Below, piece after piece: positions 12,638 through 27,482 of a stretch of 64,000 bases of DNA; within the stretch, counting starts at the first letter, position 1; each line of letters opens with the position of its first letter. The translations under genes and the position numbers were made by a program. Under the pieces are notes generated by a model. That model worked only from the letters and a program-made list of their open reading frames with translations, did no database searches and had not been told where the DNA came from. This DNA is from Bilabrum cf. latius (Eukaryota; Bigyra: Bicosoecida; Bigyra; Bicosoecida): assembly GCA_965178125.1 (NCBI GenBank), contig OZ237763.1, forward strand, positions 62,001-126,000, written 5' to 3'.

Positions 12638-13119
12638 AGGAGACATTTAAAGCTATTGTGACCTACATGTAGGAGCAAGAATCGTTCACATTGGCGAACT
12701 ACAAGCAGATGCTCGCTGATCTACGAGAATCGTCGGGCATCGATTCGTGGCGCTCCAAGATGACGCCAGCCGACCAGAAAGCGGCCGTTGAAGAGTTTTT
12801 CGTAGACCTTAAGATCCTTGAGAGCTGTCCCGAGGAGGACCTGGCGACCCAGGGCACGCAGCTGAAACGCTCGAGCCGCACCAAGATGGCCGAGGGCGCC
12901 AAGGTGAGCATGTCTCAGGTGGGCCAGATGCTCAAGTCGTTCGAGGAGCGGCTCCGCATGCACCAGTGGATCCACGCCCGCATGAAGAAGAACCTCCCCG
13001 TGCCCGAGGACTAGAACTCATTCATGGCCATGATGCAGTCCAGTCCCATGGGGCAGGCCAGCCGCAAGGCGCAGATGAAGGCCATGGGCCGCATGAGGGG
13101 CAAGCCGAGGAGGGTGTGA
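12638..13119 (+). CDS. SRP54 M-domain-like protein, possibly last exon only
   Basis: Resembles the RNA- and signal-binding M domain of SRP54/Ffh: FTLANYKQMLADL, an R-T-K-M-A-x-G-A-x-V-S segment like the RIARGSG-SV motif, and a Met-rich tail. From ATG 12667 it encodes 150 aa ending in TGA at 13117-13119; an acceptor ATCGCAG just before 12638 suggests an upstream exon, which I could not find. No GTPase NG domain is seen upstream, so it is either a stand-alone M-domain protein or a gene whose other exons are unrecognised. TAG at 12670-12672 and 13012-13014 are in frame; the Met-rich tail typical of M domains lies after the second TAG, which supports reading through it. Family assignment rests on motif shape only. 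Confidence 0.5.
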
Positions 13120-13383
13120 CTGCTCGACAGGCCTGGGGATATACTGTTGATGGAATCGAATCGAGCAACGGTGCAAAGAACGGGATTTTACATGATTAAA
13201 CAATCAAGAGTACCACTCAAATGAATGCACGCTGTAAACGCATATCGCATGTGCACTGACCGCAAGGCCAGCCATGCATACCCTTACCGAGCAAGACAGA
13301 CGAACTATGTCTGATGCCAATGCTGGTAGAAAGGGCCAAGGGCAGCCCCGAGCATGACTCTCTCTGCCCCACTGCATCCTGAT

Positions 13384-16300
13384 TCACGTGCTCGCCCTCC
13401 TCCCTCCCCTGCTCCCCAAGCCCCTGACCTAGTCGTACCTTCCCCTTGTACCCCCAACGAGCTCCTCCTCCATCCTGGCAAGCTCCTCTTGTTCCCTGGC
13501 GAGCGCCTCCTCTTGTTCCCTGGCATCTGCCAGCTCCCGCTCCGCCGCCTCCAGCTCGGCCCCCAGCGCCCCCGTCCTCAGTGCATCCACGAGGGCCACA
13601 GCAGCAGAAGAAGAAGAAGAAAAAAGAGAGGAGGAGGACTACTAGTAGACCCCGCCACCACGGCCCTAAACAAACGCCGTGGAGGCTACGGACCCCTCAA
13701 GCTCACCCCGCCCCACCGTACTGCTCAGGCCCATTCCGTGCACCCTTGACAGCGTCAGCCCAGCACCCACAGGCACAGAGACATCCACGGGGACAGAAGG
13801 AGGCGAGTCAATTCCTGACTGAGAATGCGTGGCATGCAGTTGCGACTCGCCCAAGGGGTTGCCCGGCTGTTCCCTGCTGTGCGACCCTTGCTGTTCCCTG
13901 GTCCTCTGCATGGCCACCGACACCCCACCGGTGGAGAACAAAGAGGCCACGGAGGCGCTGGGCCCCAGCCCCACTGCACCCCCCATCAGCAGACCGGATC
14001 CATCGCCAGAGCCGAAGCCCAAGCCAGAGCCAGAGCCCATGGGGGACGCGGGCGGCCGCACCGAGGACCCCTCTTCCTCCTGCCCCATTGCACCACCATG
14101 CGATGCACCCATCCCCAGCGCCCTCGCCCCCATCCTCCCCAGCACCTCCGCGCCCATGGCCGTCCCCCTCCTCCCCTCGTCCCTCGCCCGCACAGCCGAG
14201 TCCAGCAGCCCCTGCACCCGGGGGCTCCTAGCAAAGTCAAGCGGGCGCCGGCCCCAAGCATCCCGCGCCTCTGGATCGGCGCCTGCCTCCAGCAGGGCGC
14301 GAACCGCCGCCGCGCTCCCAGACTCAGCTGCCATGTGAAGCGCCGTCTTCGCGGTCTCGGGCTCCCGGAGACCCACGTCCGGGCCTCGGAAGAAGTCCCT
14401 CCCGGGGGGCGCACGCCACACCAGGCCCTCCCTCGCGCGCAGCGAGAAATCGTCCGGCTGTTGCAGCACGCTGCCCGCCCCACTCACAGCTCCGATCGAC
14501 GATGAGGCACCTATTCCGGCTCCGAGTCTCGACCCCTCCGCCCCACGACCCTCCTCCATTGCCGCCCTTTGCCCCTGCCACCAGCCCACGAAGGCGAGCA
14601 GGCTGAAGGAGCCCTCCAGCAGACGGCGCACCACCTGCGCATAGGCGTGTCGCCGAGGCAGCCCCCTTCCTGTTTGTTCCTCCTGCTTGTGCCTGCCTGC
14701 TGCCTTGCCCTGGGTCTTGCTATTCCCTGGCTTGCCCAGCCGCGCTCCCGCCTGTCCAAGCGCATGCAAGCCCCCGCCCCTCCCCCTCCTCCTCGCCTCA
14801 CGTGTTCCCTGGGTGGCCCCCGCCCCCTCCTCTTCGTGTTCCCCGGGCTCTGCCCCTGCCGCTGCATCTGCCGCCCCCTCCGCTGCCGCCTGGGTGCGCG
14901 CTCCCCCAGCCGAGAGGCACGCCAGCATGAGCGCGTCTCGCCCGTCGGGGTCCGTGGCTCTGGGGTCTGCCGAGCCCAGCAGCAGGTCGTGCACCTGGGC
15001 GAGGTCACCCGCCCGCGCTGCCTTGAGGAGGGCTTGCTGCGGGACCCACGTGGGTCGCAGGGCTGACACAGAGTCGGGGCCCGGTGTGCCACCCGATTTG
15101 CCTCGAGCCGTGCCAGCCCCGCGTGTACTGGCGCCCGCGCCGATAGGACGGGTGTTCCTCTGGCTCGCTCGCTTCGGCTTATCGGTCTCGCCGCAATCTT
15201 TCGCTTTCGTCTCCTCCATTGTACTGTCCTCACTCTGATCTTCCTCCTCATCGGATACTACCTCTGATCCTGCCAATGTCTCCTTGCTAGGTCTAGATCT
15301 AGCCCGCTTGCCCCTGCGGATCGCCGCCTCTCTTGCCTTCCTATCCCGGATGCGCCTCCTCACCGCCTCCTTCTCCCCTCTCTCCTTCTCTCTTTGAGCC
15401 CTGACCCTCCTCCTCATGCGGTCGTCCACCGCCGCAGCGGCGCCCGCAGGCCCCGCCGACTCGAGCGCAAACCACTTCACGCAGTACCTCGAGCAGAACA
15501 CGCCGCACCCGCGCACGTACACAGGCCGCTGCATGAGGCCCTCCTTGGCGGCCTCCCGCCGAGCGATCTCCAGCCGTCTCGCGCCCCCTTTCGTCCCAGC
15601 CGCCCTCGTCACGCCCATGCCTGCGCCATCCCCTGCGCCCACCCACGTCTCCTGCAGCGCCCGCTCTCCGGCCGACCCAGCCGCCACCCGACCCGCCCTG
15701 GCCGCCACAGGCCCCCAGGTGCCCCCCCTCTGCGCCGCCCTCGCCTTCAACGCCTCGGGGGCGGGTCCTTTGACCACCAGGTCGTGCGACTTTGACCACC
15801 CCCACTCTGCGCGGTGGTTCGCGGCACCAGCTCTCCGGGCCGCCAGCGTGCGCTCCCTGGCACTTGTTCCCTGGTCACTCCCACTGCCCCGCGCCTTGCC
15901 CCGTTCAGCCCCCGCCCCCTTGCCCCTGCTGCGGGCCGCAAGGGCGCTGCCCCTCATCCCCCGAGCGTGGCCCGCCGGCCGAGTCACCCTGGCCACCGCT
16001 GGACCCTTGTTCCCCGCCAGCCCCGCGTCCACCGAGGCATTGTGCCTCTGCAGCGAATCCGTCCTGGACTCGAGTGGGAGGCGGTCCCCGCAGTAGACGC
16101 ACCGCACCTAGAAGCAGGAAAAAGGACATTTCTGGCCGGGTCTCAGCATCACTAGCGCGGCGCCGCGCCCGTGGAGAGGTTCCGCTTCCCGCCTGTGCTC
16201 CGCGCGGCGCCGCACCATCCGCCGCATGTCGTCGCTCCCGTCCGCAAGTGAGCCTCCGCCCGGGTCAAGCCCAGTCCCCGCACCACCGTGCAGTGCACTC

Positions 16301-18858
16301 TCGGCCTCGCTCCTGACCGCCTCCAGCGCCTCCTGTTTGCTCACGACGGGGGCATCCGGGGCGTGACGCGCCAGCAGCTGCAGCGGAACCTTGCCCTTGC
16401 GCGCGGGGCCCCGGGTGCTGCCGGCCACGGATCCCCTCCTGCCGACCGTGGAAGCAGCAGCTCCGCCGACGCTGCTGCTGCCTCCATCGCCCTGCTCCAC
16501 CACGGCCAGAGCCTTGGAGTCTTCGTCCTCTTGCTCTTCGTTATCGTCCTCTTTCTGGCCTTCGCTGCCGCCGGTCTCACTCCCCTCCCACGTTGGGGAC
16601 ATCCCCCTGGAGCGGGGGGTTGCCCCCACCGAGGGGTCCTCCCTCTCTCCCTCCAGCCACGGCTGCGGCCCCTGCCCCACCTCCCGCTGCCATCTCTCGA
16701 GGCCGGGCCCGGGAGCAGCCGCCCCCGACCCCACCCCCGCCGGCTGGCCCTCGTGCTCGTAGGCTGCCTCCCTCGATGCCTCGCTGCCCACTGAGGACGC
16801 CTCCTCCTCGTCGTCCTCGTCATCATCGCCCACGCCTTTGATCACGGCGCGTGTGCCTGCGAGGCCGGCCTATTTGCGACCACCGGTGGCTGCGCGGCGG
16901 CGGGCAGTCCCCCGCGGACTGCCTTCACTCGTCACACCTTGGATGTGAGGTTCACCCCCTTTGCCCAGCGCGGGCTGCCTGTCGCCAGGCTGCCTGCCTT
17001 CACCAGCACCAGCACCACGCTATGCTTTCACCTTCTGTCGCCGGCTATGATTCGACTGGGCTCGCTCCGTTCTGTTGCACCCCTCGGGCATCTTGTTCCC
17101 TGGAGTCTGCCTTGACCCTCCTCCTCCTCCCACCCCATTGCCTTCACCCCTCCTTGCCTTCTTCACCCCGACCGCCTCCTCCAGCTCCCCCCTGCCCATG
17201 GCCTCCCACCGCATGATTCCCTGCAGCTCCCTCTCCCTCCCTCGCTTGGCCTCGCCCCCGTGATACCACCGACTCACCTGCTCGTGCCGGCCCCTGGTCC
17301 CGCACAGACCGTCCAGACACCTCCCGTACAGGGCGTGTTCCTCAGCGGAGCAGCCCAGACCAAAAGGAGCCCGTCGGGCGACCCTCCCCGCGGCCCCTGA
17401 GCGAACCTTCACCGGTGCCCTGCCGAACTTGCCCTCCGTGTGCGTCCCGGGTGCCTGCGCCACCAGCAGCTCCCTCGCGATCGCCATCCTGTGTCTGTGC
17501 CGCTCAACCACGCCGCTCTCGCCCGCCCCACGCGGACCAACGCCGAAGGAGGGCGCACCCGCGGCGCGGCCCAACGTCGCCTCCGCCCCTTTGGCCATGC
17601 CGGGGTAGGCCCCCGGCCCTGGCCCGTCACCGGCGCCCCCGGCTGCACTCATCACACCCCCGTCCCGCTCTCCGATGCCCAGCCCCGCCGCCCGCCCCCC
17701 CTCCCACCCCGGCCCCTCCCGCGCCTCCACCGGCCCCCGGAACCATGACCTCAGGCCCACCGCAGCTGGCCCCGGCCCCTCCTTCCCGAGGCCCGCGCCG
17801 GGGACGGCAGCCGCCACCCACGCCTCCGTCCCTGCGCGCGTCTCCTCCCTCCCCGCTCCGAAGGCGACCTCCCGCGCCGAGCGGCAGTCTCCCCTGGCCT
17901 GCCGCCCCAGGGAACTCCCCCCGGGGATTTCCCCCCGCCCCACCCCGGGGTCCCCGCCCGGACCGGGGGCGGCTCCGGATGCCCGCGCCGCCTGCTGCGC
18001 CAGAGCCGAGCGGGAGGGGCCCCCGCCCAGCGTGCGGCCCTTGCTCGCACTCGTCATACCGGACCCGGCCGCGGCAGAAGCTGCCCGTGGTAGCGAGGGC
18101 ATCGAACGGCTCAGGTCGTGCAGCGCAGCGGCGGGCGACAGCGCGGACGCGCTCGTCACACTGAGCGCCGCGGCGCCGCGCACCGCCGGTGACCGCCGGA
18201 GCGACTGTGCTGCTGCCCACCCCAGGCTGCTGCCCCCGCCATCATGCTATGATCCGCTTCGGCCACGTCCGCCAGGCACCTGACGCAGCCGCCGGAGCGC
18301 CCCCCAGGGATTGTCGCGGGGCATCGCTGCCAACGATGTAGCCTAGGATAGACCACGATTGCTGTGACTGTCTAGCCTTGCGATGCCAACCGGTCCCGCG
18401 CTCCGCACAGAGGAGGAAAGCAGCAGCGGGTCTTGCGCTACTTTGGCCTCGGCGGCAGCGGCCTACGGGTGGCTCTCTGACACACCCAGGGCAGCTTCGC
18501 CCGGTCCGCCGAATCGTGGCGCATGCAAAAATGCGGAACTTCTAGTTTTGGGCCCGGGCGACCGCTATGCTGCCGTCTCTGCGTCCTTGACCGACTGCAA
18601 CTGCTTCGAGGCGGCGCTTGTAGCCACCATCGTGCGCTTCATGCTTTCATCCGCGCCGTGTGCTGTATTCTTCCACTAATGATAGAACGATGGCCTAGCT
18701 GGCTACCCGGTAGTGGCCTCTGGTGGTGGATGGCTGGACAGAATCGCCTTGACAAAGGCTCTACGAGGCGTCTCCTCCTCCATCTCGGATTTATGTCCGG
18801 GGTCATACCGCTCCAGAATTGCAACGGCTGTGTTGAAGTCGAGATCTCGCTCACTCAT
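13384..18858 (-). CDS. Large ankyrin-repeat protein with Cys cluster and C-terminal coiled coil (ANK-1)
   Basis: Single-exon frame of 1824 codons from ATG 18858 (MSERDLDFNTAV) to TGA 13384-13386. Without TAG as sense it breaks into many fragments: TAG at 18703, 18676, 18565, 18463, 18343, 18247, 17020, 16870, 16108, 13666, 13642, 13639 and 13429, with no TAA or TGA. The N-terminal half is low-complexity Gly/Ala/Arg. Around 16130-16080 a CPFSCF-TAG-VRCVYCG Cys cluster looks like a zinc knuckle with TAG in its centre; a second Cys cluster (GCGVFCSRYC) and a basic helix lie near 15530-15350. Ankyrin repeats occur near 15060-14900 (LLKAARAGDLAQVHDLL) and 14350-14220 (TALHMAAESGSAAAVRALL). A short Glu-rich coiled coil is near the end. 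Function unknown; a protein-protein scaffold is an inference. Confidence 0.8.
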
Positions 18859-19011
18859 CGCATTGTGCAATTCCCTTCGCGCACAATTGGGACTAGTGTC
18901 GCAGTGCCGATCCGTTGTCGCACACGGTTGTAACCTCAGTGTCGGTTGCAACCACCTCGTGCTCGCAAGGTCTGGCTGGCGACAACAGTGTTGGTACAGC
19001 TGCCAATCATC
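18859..19011. promoter_or_regulatory. Short divergent promoter region, ANK-1 / complex I subunit
   Basis: Only about 150 bp separate two divergent start codons, so both promoters must lie here or overlap the coding regions. No TATA-like element recognised. Confidence 0.45.
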
Positions 19012-19726
19012 ATGAGGGTCAGCTCCCTCCGCAGGGTTGTGCAAGCATCTAGACGAAGTGTGTCAACCGTCTCGAGGCGGCCCATGATGCCTAGGTTTTC
19101 TCCCCGAAGAGGGGTTGCGCCCAAATCGGAGGCTCACGCGGAGGCTAGCCATGGGGACGCTCATTCCAGCAGTGTGACTGAAAATCTCAGCCCTGAGATG
19201 CAAAAGTATATCAAAACAGACTCTTACTTGTTCGGAGAGAAGGTGAGCCCGCAATCCCGCCGTGGCCATACCAACCAAACTAACATGTTCGATTGCCGCA
19301 ATGTCTTGCGCCATTGGGCAACTTGCGGCCAGAAACCACAGGAATTCCATGTAATCCACTGGCTCTGTGTTTTATTACTATGTCTGATTGCCGCAGCCTT
19401 TGCCTGAGGGCGAGCAGCGAAAGCTGGAAGTTTGGGAGATTCCATTCTGGATCGTGGTGGCGTGCGCACTTGGACTCCCTTTCATCGTGAGCAACACAAG
19501 AGGCTCCCCGTCATTGTACGACTGGGCGAGAGACGAGGCGGAGGAGCGCATCCGCCGCAGGTTGGACGGGAAGACGGTCGAGTACGGCTACAACTACGCC
19601 GCCTTGCGGGCCATCCGAGAGGGCCTCGACGAGGTGGAGGTGCCCTCCGCCCTGGTGCCCGCCAAGGAACTGGCTCAGATCGAGGCGGCAGACGCAGGGG
19701 AGGGCACTGAGGATGATGACGAGTGA
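19012..19726 (+). CDS. Mitochondrial complex I ESSS/NDUFB11-like accessory subunit
   Basis: Two exons, 19012-19242 and 19397-19726 (186 aa), donor GTGAGC, acceptor GCCGCAG, stop TGA. The N-terminus is rich in Arg and Ser and lacks acids (MRVSSLRRVVQASRRSVS), a typical mitochondrial presequence. One hydrophobic span (IPFWIVVACALGLPFIV) is preceded by EVWE and followed by a charged region LYDWARDEAEERIRRR, the layout of the ESSS/NDUFB11 subunit of NADH:ubiquinone oxidoreductase, a single-pass inner-membrane accessory subunit. The assignment rests on this layout and local similarity; another small mitochondrial membrane protein remains possible. Confidence 0.55.
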
Positions 19727-19979
19727 ATTGATCGGTAGAGAGGGGACGGGGGCGAGGGCGCGTGGGCGGCAGCGAGCGGTGCCGTGTGCGGTGCCGAGCC
19801 GCCCCGTTGCAACCAGCAACCCTTTCTGCATACACACGCACGCATCGTGTAAGTAGCTGTTATCATCATTCTCCAGCACTCTCATGCTCGATCAGCTTGG
19901 AGGGGTGGACTGTGCCGTGCTATGCTATGCGCCGGCATGACCACAACCACAACCCCCACGCTCACACTCCAGCTCCAGC
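19727..19979. other. Convergent 3' region, complex I subunit / HOOK-like gene
   Basis: Short tail-to-tail spacer; no extra gene recognised. Confidence 0.5.
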
Positions 19980-22826
19980 TCACCCTTCTCCGTCAGCGGA
20001 CTTTCCCTCCACACCTGCACCACCACGCGATACACCCGACGGTGTGCCCAGTCCCGGCTCCAATCGTCGCCTAGCCCCAGACCCAGGCCCAGACCCAGAC
20101 CCGCCCTCCCCTGCCCCTGCCCCCCTGGGGCTGGCCCGGCTGCCACCCTCCTCCCCTCTGCTGGCACGCACCCCGCCGCTGCTGCCGCCACCAACACCCG
20201 TGGATTTGCCCCCCGATGCAGAGGCGAATTTCGCTGCAGACGCGCGGGCGCTCCTCTGTTGCCTCCTGAGCATCGACCTGCCCACGGGGGACATGAGCGG
20301 CCTCCTCGCCCACGACGGGGTCAGCGCGCCGCCCGGCCCCGCGGGTGACCCCACACCGGGGGTGGTCGCCCCCGCACCCCTCCGGGGCGTCCGTCCCGGC
20401 CCCCTGGTCGCATTGGCGAGGAAGGAACCCCTGTCCCCCTCCCCCGCTCCCACTCCCGCCCCCGCCCCGCCCGCGCCCAGGTGCAGCCTCTCCTGCATCC
20501 TCACCAGGCCCATGTTGTACATGCTGCTGCGGAGCACCTGCGCCTGCACCTGCGCTGACTTCAGCTGACCCTGCAGGGCCGCCTTCACGCTCATGTATCC
20601 CTGGCTGTGCGTAACCCTCTGCTTCTCAAGCTCCTGTCGGTGGCTGTCCACCAGCCTAGTCCTGGCCTCGTGGTTCCTCTTCATGGCGTCCCGCTGCTTC
20701 TCCATCACCCGCTTGGCCTCCGACAGCTGCTTCCCCAGCTGAGACAGCTGCTCCTTGAGCGAGGACTGGACCTCACCCGCGGCACGCAGCTGGGACCTGG
20801 TCTGGTGCGAGGCCTCTTCCGAGGCCTCCTCCGCGCGGCGCCGCAGGTTCCGCTCCCGCTCTGCCTCCGCCCTCGCCTCCTTCAGATCCACACGCAGCTT
20901 CTCTGCGTCACGAGCCGCCTCCTCGCTCGCCGCAGACCCCGCACTCGCCCCAATGGCAGATCCAGTCTCTTGCGCCGCAGACACCGCCGCGTCCGCCCTC
21001 GCCCTCGCCAGCTGCCTGCCTAGATCCGCCTGCGCGCCCTCTGCGGTCCTCAGCTGCCCCCTGAGCTTCCTCAGCTGCACCCTCAGCGACTCCACCGTGT
21101 CCTTCTCCTTCTCCTTATCTTCCTCGTCCTCGCCAGGCCCCGCCTTGACTGCCTCTTCCTCTCCCTCTTCCTCCACCTCCTGCTCGTCCTCCCCTGGCGC
21201 CTCCTTCCCCAGCCCGCCCGCGTCCAGAGCGCCCAGCCCCACTGACTCCCGCCTGCCCCGACCCACCCCCTCTCCCTCCCCCCCATCGCCTCCATCACCT
21301 CCTCTTCCCACCATCGCGGCCCTCTCCCTCATCGCCTTCGCCTCTGCCTCCGCCGCCCGCAGTCTCCTCTTCAAGCCCTCCCTCTCGTCCTCCTCCTGCT
21401 GCCTGCGAGCCCGAACCGCATCCTTCTGCTGCTCCAAGTCCGCGATCGTGGCCTTCGAGAGCGTCGCCGCCGCGGTGAGCTCCACGTTCTGGTCCCGCAG
21501 CTCCCGCAGCTCCTCCTGCAGCTCCCTCACGCCCGCCGTCTCGGCCTGCAGCGACGCCCGCTGCTCCCTCTCCTGCGCCAGGTCCTGCTTCGCCAGCCTG
21601 AGCTCCTTCCGCAGCTGCAGCTTCTGCTCCTGCAGCTTGCCCACCTGCTCCAGCTTGGCCTGCATGCCTGCCATGTCCCTAAGCCTCGACCGCGCCAGGT
21701 CCAGCTGGTCGTCGCGCGCCTGCAGCTGCTGCTCCAGCCCCCTGAGTTTCTCGGCGGCCTCCTCCCGCGCCTTGGACACCTCGCTCTCCTTCTTGGCCAG
21801 CTGTGCGCCGAGCTCCTCCGCGGCCCGCTTGTGAGCCTCGGCAGCGCGGCGGGCGGCCCGGAGCGCGGCGCCGGTTCCGCTGCCCCCATCCCCAGAGTCC
21901 GCGTCGGGCGCGCCCCTGAATCCCCCCGCCGCTTGTTCCCTGAGCCTGGCCTCCGCCTCCTCTCGGGCCGCCTCGGCCTCCCTGAGCCTGGCCTCCGTGG
22001 ACATGAGGCGAGCCCTCAGGCCACGGGCGCCCGAGCCGGCCGTGCTGCCGCCCTCCTCCTCCTCCTCCTCCTCGTCCTCCTCGTCCTCGTCCTCTTCTTC
22101 GTCCTCGTCTTCCTCGAAGCGCTCGATCACGTCCTGCACCAGGCCCATCATGGCCCCCTGCGCAGCCCGGTCCAGCCCCGCCATGGCCTGCAGGTAGCGG
22201 GAGCGGGAGGGGCACCGCTCGGCGGCAGCCACGCACATGCGGCACAGGCCAAGGAGATCGCCGCCGTCCTAATCGTCGTCACTGCCGCCTGCCGACGATC
22301 CTTTGTCCTTGCTAAGCAACGCTTCGCGCTCCAGCTCCGCGACGGCATCGTGGTCCAGGTGCAGCCCGTCCTCCAGGTAGGACTTGAGAGCGGCGACCAG
22401 GCGCTGCTGCCTGCCGGTGTTGCTCGGCTCCCCTTCCAGCAGAGCGGCTGGAAAGTGACTAGAAGATCTGTGCGCACATGTGAAGGCAAACAAGGTCGTA
22501 GAGTTGGCTCCGTGGGCAGCTTGACCAAAGATAGCAAAAAAGCTCTGGCAATCATTTCGAGGAGCCTCTCTCAGGAAGGTAGTCAAGGTACACGCTCACA
22601 TATTGGAAAGAAGTTGTAGCAGTGCATCCCCGTTCATTAGGTCACCTGGCCCATCTAACTTAGTGCTAACCTCGTCCAGGCTACTGAGCTGCAACCAGGT
22701 GGAGAGGCAATGCATGGCAGCAGATCTATGGTGGAAGCAGGCTCGCAGAGCAATGCAACGCACACAAATTGCTATACTTACCCATTTGGCAACAGAATTA
22801 ACGGATGATGCGGCATCAAGCGCCAT
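19980..22826 (-). CDS. HOOK-family microtubule/dynein adaptor-like protein
   Basis: Three exons, 22782-22826, 22600-22688 and 19980-22458 (870 aa; phases fit exactly), stop TGA. The N-terminus (VAKW-LSSLDEVSTKL, DLMNGDALLQLLS) and a downstream segment (LLGLCRMCVAAAERC, LVQDVIERF) match the calponin-like HOOK domain, which binds dynein or microtubules in animals and fungi. Then an acidic run, a long heptad coiled coil (about 21960-20550; KLEQVGKLQEQKLQLRKEL) and a disordered Pro/Gly/Ser tail. TAG at 22269-22271 lies inside the HOOK domain, between DDD and DGGDLLGL, and must be read through to join the two halves. It shares a 146 bp divergent start region with casein kinase 1. Confidence 0.8.
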
Positions 22827-22972
22827 CACAGGGCGATTCTAATTTATTCTTGCTGGATTCGTTCTGTTTGTAGCGATATGTTTAAACGCCCAGACAAAAT
22901 ACGGAATTGCTGGGCGGGAGAGGTGCTCCAGCAGAATTCTCGTTGACAGCGGCTACTAGAGTCGCTTCAGCC
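22827..22972. promoter_or_regulatory. Divergent promoter region, HOOK-like / casein kinase 1
   Basis: 146 bp between two divergent ATG codons, more AT-rich than the flanking exons. It must serve both genes. No specific element recognised. Confidence 0.5.
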
Positions 22973-24634
22973 ATGGCCACCATGGAGCTCAGAGTAGGCA
23001 AGCGCTGGAGGATTGGAAAGAAGATCGGTAGCGGATCTTTCGGTGGTGAGGCGCGTAGAACCACGCCCAAACGACGGCAGCAACTCCTGCCGTTCGGCGA
23101 CCTCGAATTCAGGTGACAGGAGCGAGGTGCATCGCAACAGTTTTTCCTGTATTGATTATCTATATGCGCAGATATTTATATTGGAGAGAATGTTATGACA
23201 GGGGAGCAGGTTGCGCTGAAGTTGGAAAGGTGAGCAGCAGTCGCATAACAGCTTTTTCGTTTGGATCGTCCCTTGTGGCTGCAAATCAGTAAAAGACAAG
23301 CTACAGCCTGGGCCAATCGAACAAAACAAATTATCAAGTCACTGTGCGCGGCATTGGGGGGCATGATACTCTTTGTTTGACGAGCAGGTGCCTTGGTTGC
23401 TGTGTCGCCCATCTGCATCCTCTCGTTCGAGACGGTCGACGAGGTCGGTTAAAGTGGCGGCCACTGCAGCTCATTCATGTCATCTCACCGACGAGCAGCA
23501 TTGTGTTTGCCTTCGTTGCATTGCATCCGGTCAAACTGGTCATACTCTCTGTTCGGGAACGCGTGGTCCGATGAACTAGCGAAAAACGCCGAAGGCGGCC
23601 CAGCACGCAGTGGCACCTCCCAGCCCACCTCGTGAATTCTCTTGGCTCAACCTATCTATGTCTTTCGCAGCACACGAAGCAAGCACCCCCAGCTGGTGTA
23701 CGAGGCGAAGCTGTACAAGATTTTGCAGGGGGCCGTCGGCATCCCGTACATCCGGTGGTACGGCGTGGAGGGCTCGTACAACGTGCTGGTCATGGACCTG
23801 CTTGGCTACTCTCTCGAGGACCTCTTCAACCGCTGCGGGAGGCGCTTTTCCCTCAAGACTGTGCTGATGATCGCCGACCAGACACTCCTTCGCCTCGAGT
23901 ACATCCACTCCAAGTCGTTCATCCACCGCGACATCAAGCCCGACAACTTCTTGATCGGGACGGGCAGGCGCTCCAACATCATCTACGTGATCGATTTCGG
24001 GCTGGCCAAGAGGTACCGCGACCCCAAGACCCACGTGCACATCATGTACAGGGAGAACAAGCACCTGACAGGCACCCCGCGGTACGCCTCCATCAACAAC
24101 CACCTGGGCATCGAGCAGAGCAGGAGGGACGACCTGGAGTCCCTGGGCTACGTCTTCATGTACTTCCTGAGGGGCTCCCTCCCGTGGCAGGGCCTCCGCG
24201 CCAACACCAAGAAGCAAAAGTACCAGAAGATCATGGAGAAGAAGATGGCCACCCCCATCGATCTCCTCTGCAAGGGGTACCCCGACGAGTTCCGCATCTA
24301 CTTCGAGTACTGCAGGGCACTGCGCTTCGCCGACAAGCCCGACTACTCCTACCTCCGCCGGCTGTTCAAGGACCTCGCCCTCCGCAACGAGATCGAGTAC
24401 GACGGCAACTTCGACTGGAGGATGCTCCCCGACGCCGTGCCCAGGGCGTCCGGCTCTTCCGCGGCAGCAGGAGGGGCCGCGGCGGCCCCGGCACCCGCGC
24501 CGGCAGCGGCGCCCGCGCCCGCCCCAGCGGCCGCGGCTCCTGCCCCTGCGGCGGGGTACAGGGACGGCGGGAGGGAGACAGGAAGGGCCACCGGCCGCGA
24601 CACTGGCCGTGCCGCCCCCGGCGGGTACCGCTGA
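22973..24634 (+). CDS. Casein kinase 1 (CK1 delta/epsilon-like)
   Basis: Ser/Thr protein kinase of the CK1 family. Three exons, 22973-23045, 23172-23229 and 23671-24634 (364 aa, phases consistent). Exon 1: [21 protein letters not shown] with the Gly-rich loop; exon 2: [18 protein letters not shown] with the catalytic Lys; exon 3: [10 protein letters not shown] catalytic loop, DFGLAKRY, and the CK1 hallmark [14 protein letters not shown] replacing the usual APE segment. The C-terminal tail is an Ala/Pro repeat ending GGYR. No in-frame TAG; stop TGA. The 58-bp middle exon is small but bounded by standard GCGCAG and GTGAGC sites. Confidence 0.97.
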
Positions 24635-25013
24635 GCCCGGCTCGCAGCAGCGGGCAACGGACCAAGCAGCCCATCGAAAATGGCCAAAGGTTTTTCCTTT
24701 CCTTGTTGGCGCGCCCAGTGGCACTGGCGGCGATGGGTCGCGAGGGTGCGTGCTCCGCTACAAGGTGGCTCGAGCTTGATTGATTGATGGGTCTTGAAAA
24801 TGGAGTACAGATTCTCAACTGACGGCATTTATGCACGAACAAGGTGAACTTTATCTGTGGAGTTTGTCTCCCGTGTCTCTCCACTGATTAGCGAGCTCAA
24901 AAAATAAAAAAGGAGTCTTGTGTGCCAAGTTGGATCGCCTGCGCCCATGATCCGACCTTAGCAGGAAGGCGGGAGATTTCTAACTACCATTTATCACTTA
25001 TTTCTAACAAGCA
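24635..25013. other. Convergent 3' region, casein kinase 1 / MAPK-1
   Basis: Tail-to-tail spacer. The last part (about 24960-25013) is nearly identical to sequence just 3' of MAPK-2 (about 27808-27855), so the tandem duplication includes 3' flanking DNA. Confidence 0.6.

Positions 25014-27482
<2,469 letters not shown>

Noticed and set aside
13000-13014. A 15-nt intron (GTGCCCGAGGACTAG) removing the TAG in the SRP54-like gene
   Set aside because: It would keep frame, but the same explanation fails for the other TAGs, which lack GT and AG at multiples of three, and introns here are 70 nt or longer.
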